DNA of 34,492 bases from Alphaproteobacteria bacterium (GCA_009929775.1 RZZS01000023.1:1-34492); one strand, 5' to 3'; shown: positions 1-8,529, numbered from the stretch's first letter. Made by a program: numbers and translations. Notes: generated by a model from the sequence alone, not told the origin.

Positions 1-39
1 GGGTAATGCACCCGCCAGTCATTTTCGACAGAGGATCGA

Positions 40-954
40 ATGGCTGATGTGCTTCCCGCAATTCTTGGGCACCGGGGCGGCGCAGGGGAAGTGCGCTATC
101 AGAACTCCACCGATGCTTTCTTCCACGCGCTTGACAACGTTGACGGCTTCGAAACAGATGCCTGTAGAAGCATTGAGGGCGAAATTTTTCTCGTTCATGA
201 CACCGTCTTTATCGAGGAAGTGACGTACGAACTGCGGCAACACCTCGATCCAGACAGCCAGCGGCGCGCTGGAGCGTCCCGCCTTGATGAAATGTCCACC
301 GAAGCGGCATCTTCGCTTGTATTGAAGGAAGTGGCGACGCCCATACCTCGCCTTCGCGACGTCCTGAAAGTGATGGCCCCGTATCCTGCCGCCATATTAA
401 ACCTTGAGCTGAAAGGACGAGACACCGCCACCAGTTCGGTTGCGGCTTTAAGGCAGGCGTTTGATGCCGGTTACATCAAAGCGCACCAGGTTATCATCTC
501 GTCGTTCAATCACGCACAATTGCTTGACGTTCGGCGACTTGCACCGGACCTGAAAGTCGGCGCATTGTTTGCGGCCAGCTTTCAGCCTGAAGGGAGCAGG
601 CTCTATCCTTGGCATGGCAGCGACAAAAACTGCTACCTCCCTTTCAAACCCAAGTTGCTCGAAACACCTTTGCTCCGCGAATTGAACCCCGATTTTTTCA
701 ATCTCGAGAATACAGACATGACTGTAGAAAACGTTGAGCGGATACGGGATGTTTTTCCATGCTCGATGGGTATGACGTGGTGGCTGCCTGGACGCGAAAA
801 GCATCCCCACATGAATTTGGACCTGCGATCGAAGCTGGCAACCCTTCGCTTACGCGACTTTATGTTCGCCATTATCTCTGACTATCCGGTCGCGTTAAGG
901 CGCCATATACGTGAGTTTCTTCAGGATCCAAATACAACCGCAAGTACGTTATAG
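40..954 (+). CDS. Glycerophosphodiester phosphodiesterase family protein (apparently active)
   Basis: This 304-residue protein belongs to the GDPD family, metal-dependent TIM-barrel enzymes that cleave glycerophosphodiesters to glycerol-3-phosphate and an alcohol. The family residues are all visible: HRG at 11-13, the E-x-D metal pair at E38 and D40 (FETDACRS), the second catalytic histidine at H53 (LVHD), and a metal glutamate with a lysine at E123 and K125 (LNLELKG). There is no signal peptide, so a cytosolic role is inferred. The ATG at 40 follows an AGAGGA ribosome site. The next gene, also GDPD-like, starts directly at the base after the stop codon. Substrate is unknown; the family also contains enzymes for other phosphodiesters. 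Confidence 0.85.
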   Translation: MADVLPAILGHRGGAGEVRYQNSTDAFFHALDNVDGFETDACRSIEGEIFLVHDTVFIEEVTYELRQHLDPDSQRRAGASRLDEMSTEAASSLVLKEVATPIPRLRDVLKVMAPYPAAILNLELKGRDTATSSVAALRQAFDAGYIKAHQVIISSFNHAQLLDVRRLAPDLKVGALFAASFQPEGSRLYPWHGSDKNCYLPFKPKLLETPLLRELNPDFFNLENTDMTVENVERIRDVFPCSMGMTWWLPGREKHPHMNLDLRSKLATLRLRDFMFAIISDYPVALRRHIREFLQDPNTTASTL

Positions 955-1710
955 GTGCAGACAATGCCTTCCCAGCTCCCAAAAATTATTGGCAATCGGG
1001 GCGCTGCCGCCTATGCCCCCGAAAATACCATCGAAGGAATCCACACCGCCGCGGATATGGGCGTCGAGTGGGTACAGTTCGACGTCAAGCTAACGAAAGA
1101 CGGCATTCCTATCCTGTTCCACGATGACACGCTTGACCGGACGACGAACGGGGCGGGACCGGTTGCGCAAACCGACTTTGCACAAATTCGCGAGCTTGAA
1201 GCCGGGAGCTGGTTCAGCGACAGTTTCGCGGGCATTCTCGTGCCGACGCTCGAGGAGGCCATAGAGGCGCTAATCATGCGTGGACTTGGCGCGAACATGG
1301 AAATAAGGCCCTGCCCTGGCCGAGAACGAGAAACCGCAGAGGTGGCGCTCGACATTCTGGCGCAATACTGGGACGATCACGAGCGACTTCTCATTTCGAG
1401 CTTTCAGCATGTAAGTCTTGAGACGACCGCCGAGATGGCGTCTGACTGGGCACGCGGACTGCTACTCGAGGCGGAGTGGCCCCCGAACTGGCGCGAGCTG
1501 GCCGACTATCTGGACGTCACGACGATTAATATCGACGGAAACGTTGCGAATCGCGCGCAAATTGAGGAGGTTGCCGATGCCGGTTACAGCGTCTGCGCCT
1601 ACACCATTAACGACCCGCAACGCGCGTGCCACCTGCTGGCTTGGGGCGTAGACTCACTGGTTACAGATGTACCCGATGTGATCGGCGAAAATCTGCCCGG
1701 CGTTCACTAA
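955..1710 (+). CDS. GDPD-like protein, UgpQ type, with substituted catalytic residues
   Basis: This 251-residue protein has the UgpQ-like pattern: APENT after the first strand, LTKDG, HDDTLDRTTNG at 56-66, and NMEI at 114-117. Two key positions differ from the family. The HRG histidine is asparagine (N14, GNRG) and the metal glutamate of E-x-D is glutamine (Q41, QFD), while H56 and E116 remain. Activity may therefore be lost or altered. It begins at GTG 955, abutting the upstream stop, or at ATG 964, three codons in. The stop lies one base from the stop of the convergent fabI. Pairing with the intact upstream paralogue suggests shared or accessory function, which is inference. Confidence 0.85.
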   Translation: MQTMPSQLPKIIGNRGAAAYAPENTIEGIHTAADMGVEWVQFDVKLTKDGIPILFHDDTLDRTTNGAGPVAQTDFAQIRELEAGSWFSDSFAGILVPTLEEAIEALIMRGLGANMEIRPCPGRERETAEVALDILAQYWDDHERLLISSFQHVSLETTAEMASDWARGLLLEAEWPPNWRELADYLDVTTINIDGNVANRAQIEEVADAGYSVCAYTINDPQRACHLLAWGVDSLVTDVPDVIGENLPGVH

Positions 1711-1711
1711 A

Positions 1712-2557
1712 TCAGCTATTGCCGTTACCGCCATCCCTGACCGCGATGTTGGTCAGATTTTCGTGTGGCGGCATACCAACGGCGTTGAATCCGCAATCGA
1801 CGTAATGCACCTCGCCTGTAACGGCGGAGGCCATGTCCGAAAGAAGATAAACGCCGGTCTGTCCAAGTTCCTCGAGGTCCACATTGCGACGCAGCGGAGC
1901 CGTCCGGACGTTATAGCGGAAAGTCTGACGCGCACTGCCGATTGCCGAGCCCGCGAGGGTTTTCATTGGACCCGCGGAAATCGCGTTGACGCGAATGCCC
2001 TCGTCTGGACCGAGATCTGCTGCCAGGTAGCGCACGGAGCTCTCGAGAGCGGCCTTGGCAACGCCCATGATATTGTAATTCGGCATGACCTTCTCCGCGC
2101 CGTAATAGGTCAGCGTTAGCGCCGACCCGCCGCGGTTCATCATTGTGTGCGCCCGTCGCATTACGGACGTGAAGGAATAGCAGGAAACGTGCATGGTCAT
2201 AAGGAAATTATCGAGCGTCGTATCGACATAACGCCCTTTGAGTTCCTCCTTGCGGGAGAAGGCGACGGCGTGAACGAGAAAATCGAACGTACCCCACCTT
2301 GCCTTCAACTCGTCGAAGACTGTGTCCAGTTGGTCCTCCTGCTGGACATCGCAGGGAAGAAGAATGCTTGATCCAACGCTTTCGGCCAGCGGTTCGAGCC
2401 GACGGAGGAATCCCTCCCCCTGATAGGTAAAAGCAAGTTCGGCGCCTGCGTCTGCGCATGCCTTCGCAATCCCCCAGGCAATTGAGTGATCGTTGGCAAC
2501 CCCCATAATCAGGCCGCGCTTACCCTTCATCAAACCAGCGGTATTCGGGGTCGTCAT
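1712..2557 (-). CDS. fabI: Enoyl-ACP reductase (NADH) FabI
   Basis: FabI performs the last reduction of each fatty acid elongation cycle, converting trans-2-enoyl-ACP to acyl-ACP. The protein shows the nucleotide-binding start GLIMGVANDHSIAWGIA, the FabI-typical KEELKGRYVDT, and the catalytic Y-x6-K as Y161 and K168 in MPNYNIMGVAKA, plus Y151 in LTYYGAEK. The reading frame stays open further upstream, into fabB, but the start at 2557 (MTTPNTAG) gives 281 residues, normal for FabI, and lies only 7 bases past the fabB stop with a GAGGA site upstream. It is the last gene of the fabA-fabB-fabI operon. Confidence 0.95.
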   Translation of the reverse strand: MTTPNTAGLMKGKRGLIMGVANDHSIAWGIAKACADAGAELAFTYQGEGFLRRLEPLAESVGSSILLPCDVQQEDQLDTVFDELKARWGTFDFLVHAVAFSRKEELKGRYVDTTLDNFLMTMHVSCYSFTSVMRRAHTMMNRGGSALTLTYYGAEKVMPNYNIMGVAKAALESSVRYLAADLGPDEGIRVNAISAGPMKTLAGSAIGSARQTFRYNVRTAPLRRNVDLEELGQTGVYLLSDMASAVTGEVHYVDCGFNAVGMPPHENLTNIAVRDGGNGNS

Positions 2558-2564
2558 CGTGTCG

Positions 2565-3794
2565 TCAGTCCTCGTACTTCGAAAGGGCAAGCGTGCAGTT
2601 GGTTCCGCCGAACCCGAACGAGTTTGACAGAATGGTGTCATGCACGACGCCTTCCCGCAGAGTCTCGACGATCGGCAGGCCTTCCGCCCCTGGATCCTTG
2701 TTTTCAATATTAATGCTGGGAGCAATGAAGCCATGCTTCATCATCAACAGGCTGTAAATCGCCTCCTGAACGCCGGTCGCGCCGAGCGAATGGCCGGTCA
2801 TCGACTTGGTCGAGGCCAGCGGCGGAACGTTGGTTCCGAACACCTCCCGTATTGCACCGAGTTCTGTGATGTCGCCAGCGACAGTGCTGGTGCCGTGCGT
2901 ATTGATGTAAGTCACAGGACGGGAGACGGTGGACAACGCCTGACGCATACAGCGCGCCGCGCCCTCGCCGCTCGGAGCGACCATGTCTTCCCCGTCCGAC
3001 GTCGCGCCATAACCGGTCACTTCACCATAGATCTTTGCGCCGCGCGCTCTCGCATGCTCGAGCTCCTCCAAAACGACGACGCCGCCGCCGCCTGCGATGA
3101 CAAAACCATCGCGGTTCGCGTCGTAAGGGCGCGACGAGCGCGCGGGCGTAGCGTTGTATTTTGACGAAAGCGCGCCCATCGCGTCGAACAGGACGGAGAG
3201 CGACCAGTGCAACTCTTCACCGCCGCCGGCGAAAACGATGTCCTGCTTTCCCCACTGAATAAGCTCGGCGCCATTCCCGATGCAGTGCGCAGACGTCGAG
3301 CACGCGGAGGAAATGGAATAGTTCACGCCTTTAATCGAGAAATGAGTGGCGAGCACTGCCGAGTTCGTCGACGACATGCAGCGCGGCACCATGTATGGCC
3401 CAACTCGCTTCGGACCTTTTTCACGGGCGATGTCGACGGCCTCCGTCTGGTTTTTTGTCGAAGGACCGCCCGAACCCATTATAAGGCCGGTACGCTCGTT
3501 AACGACGTCTTTTTCCTCAAGGCCCGAATCGGCAATGGCGTCGGCCATCGCCACATAGTTATACGCAGCACCGTCACCCATGAAGCGGCGGTGTTTGCGG
3601 TCGATTCGCTCGTCGAGATCAATTGTCGGCATGCCGTGTACATGGCTTCGAAAGCCCATTTCGGCATATTCCGGCGCGAAGACTATACCGGATTTAGCGG
3701 TTTTGAGAGACGAAACGACATCCTCCTGGGAATTGCCGATGCAGGAGACGATGCCTAGCCCTGTAATAACGACGCGTCTGGTCGAATTGGTCAT
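2565..3794 (-). CDS. fabB: 3-oxoacyl-ACP synthase I FabB
   Basis: FabB is the condensing enzyme that elongates cis-unsaturated acyl-ACPs after FabA has made the double bond. The 409-residue protein has the Cys-His-His triad at C165 (SACSTSAHC), H300 ([11 protein letters not shown]) and H335 ([12 protein letters not shown]), with K330 in the conserved lysine position, and ends with the glycine-rich SFGFGGTN loop. Its length and spacing match the E. coli enzyme closely. The start at 3794 is two bases after the fabA stop, and its stop is 7 bases before fabI, so the three genes form one transcription unit. Confidence 0.96.
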   Translation of the reverse strand: MTNSTRRVVITGLGIVSCIGNSQEDVVSSLKTAKSGIVFAPEYAEMGFRSHVHGMPTIDLDERIDRKHRRFMGDGAAYNYVAMADAIADSGLEEKDVVNERTGLIMGSGGPSTKNQTEAVDIAREKGPKRVGPYMVPRCMSSTNSAVLATHFSIKGVNYSISSACSTSAHCIGNGAELIQWGKQDIVFAGGGEELHWSLSVLFDAMGALSSKYNATPARSSRPYDANRDGFVIAGGGGVVVLEELEHARARGAKIYGEVTGYGATSDGEDMVAPSGEGAARCMRQALSTVSRPVTYINTHGTSTVAGDITELGAIREVFGTNVPPLASTKSMTGHSLGATGVQEAIYSLLMMKHGFIAPSINIENKDPGAEGLPIVETLREGVVHDTILSNSFGFGGTNCTLALSKYED

Positions 3795-3796
3795 GG

Positions 3797-4318
3797 TTAC
3801 ATTGCCCTGGGATTATCGAAAAGTCCTACTTTCAGGTCCTTCGCTTCGTAGATCAATTTGCCGTCAGCGTAAACATCGCCGTCGCCGATGCCGAGAACCA
3901 GCTTGCGATTGATGACGCGCTTCACGTTGACGACGTACTTGACAAGTTTTGTCTCCGGCAAAACCTGTCCCGTCATCTTCATCTCGCCGAGGCCAAGCGC
4001 ACGACCGGAGCCGGGAGCCCCGGTCCAACCGAGATAGAATCCAAGAAGCTGCCAGACAGCGTCAAGACCAAGGCAGCCCGGCATCACCGGATCCGATTCG
4101 AAGTGACACTGGAAAAACCAAAGCTCGGGAGTAACGTCGAGTTCCGCCTCGACAATGCCCTTGTCGTATTTGCCGCCGGTATCCGCGATACGCGGAATAC
4201 GGTTGAACATCAACATCGGCGGCAGGGGAAGCTGCGCGTTGCCCGGCCCGAAAACACGCCCGTGTCCGCACTCGATCAGCTCTTCGTAGGTAAAGCTGGG
4301 TTTCCTTACATTCGTCAT
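3797..4318 (-). CDS. fabA: 3-hydroxydecanoyl-ACP dehydratase/isomerase FabA
   Basis: FabA dehydrates 3-hydroxydecanoyl-ACP and isomerises trans-2- to cis-3-decenoyl-ACP, the step that commits carbon to unsaturated fatty acids. The 173-residue protein carries the active-site histidine H72 ([14 protein letters not shown]) and the partner D86 (CLGLDAVWQ), equivalent to H70 and D84 of E. coli. It heads the fabA-fabB-fabI order common in alphaproteobacteria. In rhizobia an irr gene is usually found upstream; here the upstream gene, 57 bases away on the same strand, is an unknown helical protein. No strong Shine-Dalgarno sequence is seen before the ATG. Confidence 0.96.
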   Translation of the reverse strand: MTNVRKPSFTYEELIECGHGRVFGPGNAQLPLPPMLMFNRIPRIADTGGKYDKGIVEAELDVTPELWFFQCHFESDPVMPGCLGLDAVWQLLGFYLGWTGAPGSGRALGLGEMKMTGQVLPETKLVKYVVNVKRVINRKLVLGIGDGDVYADGKLIYEAKDLKVGLFDNPRAM

Positions 4319-4375
4319 TGCAAACTACCGCTTCTTTTGTGATCGGAAGGAATTTATACGAACTAAGGTGGGAGC

Positions 4376-5353
4376 TTAGCAAGAGATGATTGCCCGTTCC
4401 ATGCAAACACTCTTATAGGTTTCGGTCATCGCGGCCATCGCAAGGGGCTTGGCGATCACCGGTTCAATCTCGGGGAGTTCCCCTCCAGCGGCAAGCGCAA
4501 GCATGCGGCCTGCCGCCTTCGCGCAGCCCACAGCCTGATCGTCAACCGACGTGAGGCGGATGGTGCGGAAAAAGTTTCGGCAATAGGGCTCAAGGCCATA
4601 AATAAGGTCGACGGGGGGCTTGACCGGCGCGTCGTTCGCCGCAAGCCCGAACCGCCAGTCGCTTCCGGCCGGGACACCGAGTCGTGTCGCTTCCTGCGTC
4701 ATAACGTATGCGATCTGGTCGAGATAGTCCGGCAGGTCTCGCGTTGAAAACGGCGGCAGCAAACGTCCACTGCCGAGCGAAAGCGCGAGACGCCGCCCCG
4801 CGAGAGCGCTGAGGCCGGAAATACTGTCGCCAAGCGTCCAGCCGTCGAGACCGATCTTGCGCTCAATCACGAGATCGCACAGCTCCTGCGCGGAAATTTC
4901 GTACGCCATCGCCCGCCGGGCGCATTCTACAAACAGCCGGAACGATTCAGCGACCGGCTGCCCTGCCTGCGCCCAGTGCGCAAGATTCTGCTGTATGACA
5001 AACAGAAGCAAATCGTGAAAATCGTACGTGCATTCGAGCCAGTCTTCAAAAAAGGTCCGGGCGAGCGCGCGGCCGCATTCGAACTCGAAATCCATGACGT
5101 GCGCGGGCGGCAGAGCATCGGGAGCCATCTCCCCGCCCTGCGGCTCCGTCCCGAACAATCGCGCGAGACGATCGAAACTTCCGGCGAGAGCCGTATCCGG
5201 TTCGTCGAACAAAAAGAGCGTTTCGACAAGAATGCCGGCGAGCATCATGGTCGCCTTCATCGTATCGATTCCCCGCTCCTCGTCGGAACACATCGCAACG
5301 AGATTGAGCTGAATCTGGCTCGTGATTTCCGATCTTACGCTGGGATAGGACAT
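4376..5353 (-). CDS. Hypothetical protein, mostly helical, upstream of fabA
   Basis: I do not recognise this 325-residue protein. It lacks a signal peptide and clear membrane segments, and its composition suggests an alpha-helical soluble protein. It is cysteine-containing throughout and has an aromatic acidic stretch (TFFEDWLECTYDFHDLLLF) around residues 100-118. The ATG at 5353 is the first in frame. It is 57 bases upstream of fabA on the same strand and may be co-transcribed with the fab genes. The noncoding stretch before it holds a DnaA-box-like pair. The codon pattern matches the neighbours, so I treat it as a real gene; function is unknown. Confidence 0.7.
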   Translation of the reverse strand: MSYPSVRSEITSQIQLNLVAMCSDEERGIDTMKATMMLAGILVETLFLFDEPDTALAGSFDRLARLFGTEPQGGEMAPDALPPAHVMDFEFECGRALARTFFEDWLECTYDFHDLLLFVIQQNLAHWAQAGQPVAESFRLFVECARRAMAYEISAQELCDLVIERKIGLDGWTLGDSISGLSALAGRRLALSLGSGRLLPPFSTRDLPDYLDQIAYVMTQEATRLGVPAGSDWRFGLAANDAPVKPPVDLIYGLEPYCRNFFRTIRLTSVDDQAVGCAKAAGRMLALAAGGELPEIEPVIAKPLAMAAMTETYKSVCMERAIISC

Positions 5354-5374
5354 ATCCGTACACTCGGGGAAAGC

Positions 5375-5395
5375 TGTGGAAAAGCTTGTGGATAA
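5375..5395. promoter_or_regulatory. Pair of DnaA-box-like sites
   Basis: TGTGGATAA at 5387-5395 is a perfect match, in reverse orientation, to the DnaA box TTATCCACA. TGTGGAAAA at 5375-5383 differs at one base. They are in the same orientation, 12 bases apart, about one helical turn, in the noncoding stretch upstream of the gene that starts at 5353. They could be DnaA regulatory sites for that gene. The stretch is only about 100 bases long and has no clear AT-rich unwinding element, so I do not call an origin. Confidence 0.45.
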
Positions 5396-5455
5396 GGTTA
5401 GTGGGGCATGAAAGGATTCGACGGCAGGGCTGGCGATTCGCCAATAGAATCAAGG

Positions 5456-5965
5456 TTAGTTCAATTCTTCCTGCGGGTAAATGCCCCAGATGGAATTTCT
5501 ATCCACCCATCCCGTAAAGCCTTGAACCTCCAGCAGACACCAGCTCTTTCCGCATTCGGACAATCCGGCGACGACCCCCGGCTCGAGCTTTGCGACCATA
5601 CGCTCCCGCTCGTCCGGACCTCGCCGCATCGCAACCACGGAATCCGCAGTAATCAGCGCTGTGCGGCGACCCGCGAGGAGCGACTGGTGCACCCACCCCT
5701 CCTCACCTTCCGGGTCGCGAATCTTGCGCCAAGTGTCATACTCGCGGATAATCTCGACCGGCAGCCCGCCGCGTGTGTACACCCAGCGCACAGGATAGCG
5801 GAGCGCCGGCCCCGTACGCGCGAATACCGTGTCGGCGCGCAAGGAAACAAATCGCGGGACAGGCAGATCGGTTGCGCGGAACCGGGACGCCTGCTCGTCC
5901 TGCGCTGCGGCAGGCGAAGAGACGACGAACGCAAGAGCGATCAGAACTGAAAACAGCGCGCGCAT
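5456..5965 (-). CDS. Exported SH3-like domain protein
   Basis: The 169-residue protein begins with a signal peptide (MRALFSVLIALAFVVSSPAAAQ, cut probably after AAA-Q) and continues into two bacterial SH3-like repeats: about residues 37-95 (FVSLRADTVFARTGPALRYP, then WVYTRGGLPVEII, GWVHQSLL) and about 100-160 (VVAMRRGPDERERMVAKL, GFTGWVD). Such domains usually act in the periplasm and bind peptidoglycan or protein partners. The reading frame is open far upstream through dusA, but the signal peptide fixes the start at ATG 5965. It is divergent from dusA with 66 bases between the starts. Confidence 0.85.
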   Translation of the reverse strand: MRALFSVLIALAFVVSSPAAAQDEQASRFRATDLPVPRFVSLRADTVFARTGPALRYPVRWVYTRGGLPVEIIREYDTWRKIRDPEGEEGWVHQSLLAGRRTALITADSVVAMRRGPDERERMVAKLEPGVVAGLSECGKSWCLLEVQGFTGWVDRNSIWGIYPQEELN

Positions 5966-6012
5966 CCGGGACTGGACTTTCTTCGTACGGGTGCCGAATA
6001 TACTTCCGACTT

Positions 6013-6018
6013 TATAAT
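6013..6018 (+). promoter_or_regulatory. Possible -10 element for dusA
   Basis: TATAAT at 6013-6018 matches the sigma-70 -10 consensus and lies 13 bases before the dusA ATG. The matching -35 region is poor (around GTGCCG at 5991). If used, the transcript would have a very short leader, which agrees with the weak Shine-Dalgarno sequence of dusA. Confidence 0.3.
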
Positions 6019-6031
6019 CTCTGGAATAAAA

Positions 6032-7000
6032 ATGCACAACCCGCCCGTCATTTCCGTCGCCCCGATGATGGACTGGACCGATCGCCACTGCCGGTATTTT
6101 CATCGCCTGCTCTCGCCGGGCGTTCGTCTTTATACCGAAATGGTTACCGCTCCGGCGATTCTCCACGGGGACCGGGATCGCCTCCTCGGTTTCGATCCCG
6201 CCGAGCATCCGGTTGCGCTGCAAATCGGCGGATCGGACCCGATGGAACTCGGAGCCGCGGTCGAGGTGGCCGAAAGATATGGATACGACGAAATCAACCT
6301 CAACTGCGGCTGCCCGAGTGATCGCGTCCAAAAAGGTCGCTTTGGCGCATGCCTGATGGCTGAGCCCGATCTGGTCGCCCGGTGCGTCGAGCGCATGCGA
6401 AAGGCCGCAAGCGTTCCCGTTACCGTAAAATGCCGCATTGGCATCGACGAACATGACAGTTTCGAATTTCTCGATAATTTTGTTCGCACAGTCAGGAACG
6501 CCGGTTGCGAGACCTTCATCGTTCATGCGCGCAAGGCCTGGCTGTCCGGATTGTCCCCAAAAGAGAATCGCGAGATTCCCCCGCTCGACCGTGAACGGGT
6601 CGCGGCACTCAGGCGCGCCCATCCCGGCCTTGCCGTCCATATAAATGGCGGCATCCGCACGCTGGCGGAGGTTAGGGAACTTTCGTCGCGTTTCGACGGG
6701 GTTATGATCGGAAGAGAGGCGTACCAGAATCCGTGGATTCTTGCGGAAATCGAGAAAGAAATTCATCGGGGAATCCCGCCCGGATCCCGGGAGATCGTTG
6801 CACTGACCATGATCCCTTACGCCGTTCGAATGGCCACTGAGCGTGGGACGCCTGTCAAGTCCATCACCCGCCACATGCTCGGCCTGTTCCAGGGGCAGCG
6901 GCGAGCACGCGCGTGGCGGCGATTACTGAGCACAGAAGCCCCAAAACCCGGAGCGACCCCGGAAATTATCGCAAAAGCACTTCAAGAAATGATATGCTAG
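6032..7000 (+). CDS. dusA: tRNA-dihydrouridine synthase DusA
   Basis: DusA uses FMN and NADPH to reduce uridines in the D-loop of tRNA (positions 20 and 20a in E. coli). The 322-residue protein starts with the family's VAPMMDWTDRHCR, has the catalytic cysteine C94 in LNCGCPSDRVQKGRFGACLM, and the DusA-specific stretch HARKAWLSGLSPKENREIP that separates DusA from DusB and DusC. The C-terminal part contains the ITRHMLGLFQG helix region that contacts tRNA. It is read divergently from the SH3 protein. The gene downstream begins about 96 bases after the stop. Confidence 0.95.
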   Translation: MHNPPVISVAPMMDWTDRHCRYFHRLLSPGVRLYTEMVTAPAILHGDRDRLLGFDPAEHPVALQIGGSDPMELGAAVEVAERYGYDEINLNCGCPSDRVQKGRFGACLMAEPDLVARCVERMRKAASVPVTVKCRIGIDEHDSFEFLDNFVRTVRNAGCETFIVHARKAWLSGLSPKENREIPPLDRERVAALRRAHPGLAVHINGGIRTLAEVRELSSRFDGVMIGREAYQNPWILAEIEKEIHRGIPPGSREIVALTMIPYAVRMATERGTPVKSITRHMLGLFQGQRRARAWRRLLSTEAPKPGATPEIIAKALQEMIC

Positions 7001-7096
7001 GGGCTACCCAAAGGGCTCACATTGCGCTAGCCTGATTGGCTAGTTACTCGCCCCTCCTGTCCGCCCTCGCGGCGACAAACTGGTCAGGAATTGTTC

Positions 7097-7702
7097 ATGC
7101 AGTGGTACCCGGTCGAAAAAGAACAGTTGGTTGGCATGCTGGAGAAAGTCCTCCCGAAGGACATGCCCGCGATGTTTTCCGGTCGGAACAGCGAGGCCCG
7201 TTGCGCCCGCCTGCCCTTCTACACGAATTTCCTGATTTATCGTCTGACGAACAACGCGACACTGCCCGCGTTTTCCGTTGATTTTTTGAGCGACAGCCAC
7301 CAGTTTTTGTACCTCGACGGTACATCTGTTCCAATTTACGCGGTAAACCAGTCTGGTGACCTTATCCTCAACGAGAACACCGTTCTTGATTACATGGCGT
7401 TCCACGTTCATTACGTGCCGGGTCCCGAAGGCGAGATTCTCCTGATCGACAGCAAGAAAAAGGTCCTTCCAGTCGGCGCTCTCGATATCGACCGGCACCG
7501 GGAAATGCTCTACACGCATCGGGATGTAAAGATAAGTTATGACAGCGATGCAAAAGTTTATACAATACGCGTACCGATGTATTATGGCGGCGCGCTGGTG
7601 AAAGCCGTCATAAAGATCGACTCCCTCGGGCACCTCGAGGTCGCCGATTATCAGATGCTCCTCAAGGCCAGCTTTGAGGAGAGCGAAATGAAAGCGAAAT
7701 AG
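7097..7702 (+). CDS. Hypothetical protein (201 aa)
   Basis: I do not recognise this protein. The ATG at 7097 is preferred over the in-frame TTG at 7091 because AGGAA at 7086-7090 lies six bases before it. The sequence looks like a compact alpha-beta or beta-rich soluble domain: repeated hydrophobic strands such as FYTNFLIYRLTN, VPIYAVNQSGDLILNEN, EGEILLIDSKKKVLPV and KVYTIRVPMYYGGALVKAVIKID, with no signal peptide or membrane helix. The codon pattern fits its neighbours. It is followed 38 bases later by another unknown gene, suggesting a three-gene unit 7097-8529. Confidence 0.75.
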   Translation: MQWYPVEKEQLVGMLEKVLPKDMPAMFSGRNSEARCARLPFYTNFLIYRLTNNATLPAFSVDFLSDSHQFLYLDGTSVPIYAVNQSGDLILNENTVLDYMAFHVHYVPGPEGEILLIDSKKKVLPVGALDIDRHREMLYTHRDVKISYDSDAKVYTIRVPMYYGGALVKAVIKIDSLGHLEVADYQMLLKASFEESEMKAK

Positions 7703-7740
7703 GTTATAGTATTTGCGATTGTAAAGGTTGAAGACGAACG

Positions 7741-8319
7741 ATGGACCAGCATCAGCAACCCCAGGGCATGCTATCGGGCATTTTCGGCGGCACACCGATG
7801 TCGCCGGGCGAAATGTTCACGCACGAGCGCGAAGAGGACATCCTCGCGAGCGCGATCGCCGTTTTGAAGTTAAGCGAAACGGGACGGCATCTGCTTGGGG
7901 TTCTGAAGGAACGGGATGTCGGGGTCCGGATCATAAAAAACCGCAACGCCCATGGGTACGCGCCTTCCCCGTCGATTATCTACCTTGGCGTCCCGCCACA
8001 GCTATCAGAAGCGGACGCCTACACGATCATCGAGTTCGCCGCTGCCATTCGCGAGATAGAACAGGACCTTATGGGATTTACAATGCCCGAAAAGCCGGAC
8101 GATCCGCTCGAGGCTGCACAGGTTCGGCACGCGAAAACACTTGACATAGTTGCGTATATGTGTAAGGTATCCTTAGAGCTAGAAGTCGAGATCGGTAACG
8201 CGTCATACGTTGGTGCGATGGAACGTTTAGGGCTCGGAGAAGCGCTCCGAATGTACCTGACCCAGATGGGGGACGAAGCGGCGATTGAAGCTTACGAAAA
8301 TGCTCAAAAGGTACAATAA
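7741..8319 (+). CDS. Hypothetical protein (192 aa)
   Basis: No family is recognised with confidence. The protein is acidic, has a low-complexity Q/G/M-rich start (MDQHQQPQGMLSGIFGG) and then a helical domain from about residue 28, with a strand region around VGVRIIKNRNAHG and YAPSPSIIYLGVP and a helix YTIIEFAAAIREIEQDLMGF. It ends in a long helical stretch through EAYENAQKVQ. There is no membrane segment. It lies in the same direction as its neighbours, 38 bases after one unknown gene and 15 bases before the 64-residue one. Expression together is likely; function is not inferred. Confidence 0.75.
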   Translation: MDQHQQPQGMLSGIFGGTPMSPGEMFTHEREEDILASAIAVLKLSETGRHLLGVLKERDVGVRIIKNRNAHGYAPSPSIIYLGVPPQLSEADAYTIIEFAAAIREIEQDLMGFTMPEKPDDPLEAAQVRHAKTLDIVAYMCKVSLELEVEIGNASYVGAMERLGLGEALRMYLTQMGDEAAIEAYENAQKVQ

Positions 8320-8334
8320 GGAAAGGGTGTAACT

Positions 8335-8529
8335 ATGGCTCACAATCGTATTGCTATCGGTTATGACGGCGGTGCTCTTGAGGAACTGCCGCGGCTTAAT
8401 GTTTCGCCGTTGTCCGTTGATGCGGACCCGCGCGCCGAAGCCAGAGGGCTGCTTGCAAAAGGCGGATTTGATTTCGGATCCCAACCGGGTGTTTCCTACA
8501 ACCCGGCGGCTCCGTCGCCTTCCATGTAA
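8335..8529 (+). CDS. Small hypothetical protein (64 aa)
   Basis: This short gene has a clear GGAAAGG ribosome site nine bases before ATG 8335, which supports translation. The product is polar and probably mostly disordered, with a C-terminal proline- and serine-rich end (NPAAPSPSM) and a repeated acidic start. It does not resemble a family I know. The stop codon directly abuts the stop of the convergent sufA-like gene at 8530. Another frame covers the same bases for 64 codons (from 8351), but it has no ribosome site and I consider it a shadow. Confidence 0.6.
   Translation: MAHNRIAIGYDGGALEELPRLNVSPLSVDADPRAEARGLLAKGGFDFGSQPGVSYNPAAPSPSM

Noticed and set aside
448..810. Minus-strand frame of 120 codons inside the first GDPD gene
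   Set aside because: It is antisense to a gene with intact catalytic motifs and shows no ribosome site or family signature.
5966..6874. Upstream extension of the SH3 protein frame through dusA
   Set aside because: The signal peptide starting at 5965 defines the protein, and the extension is antisense to dusA.
7027..7043. Perfect six-base inverted repeat CTAGCC/GGCTAG downstream of dusA
   Set aside because: The stem is short and weak and has no T-run; it may be a chance palindrome.
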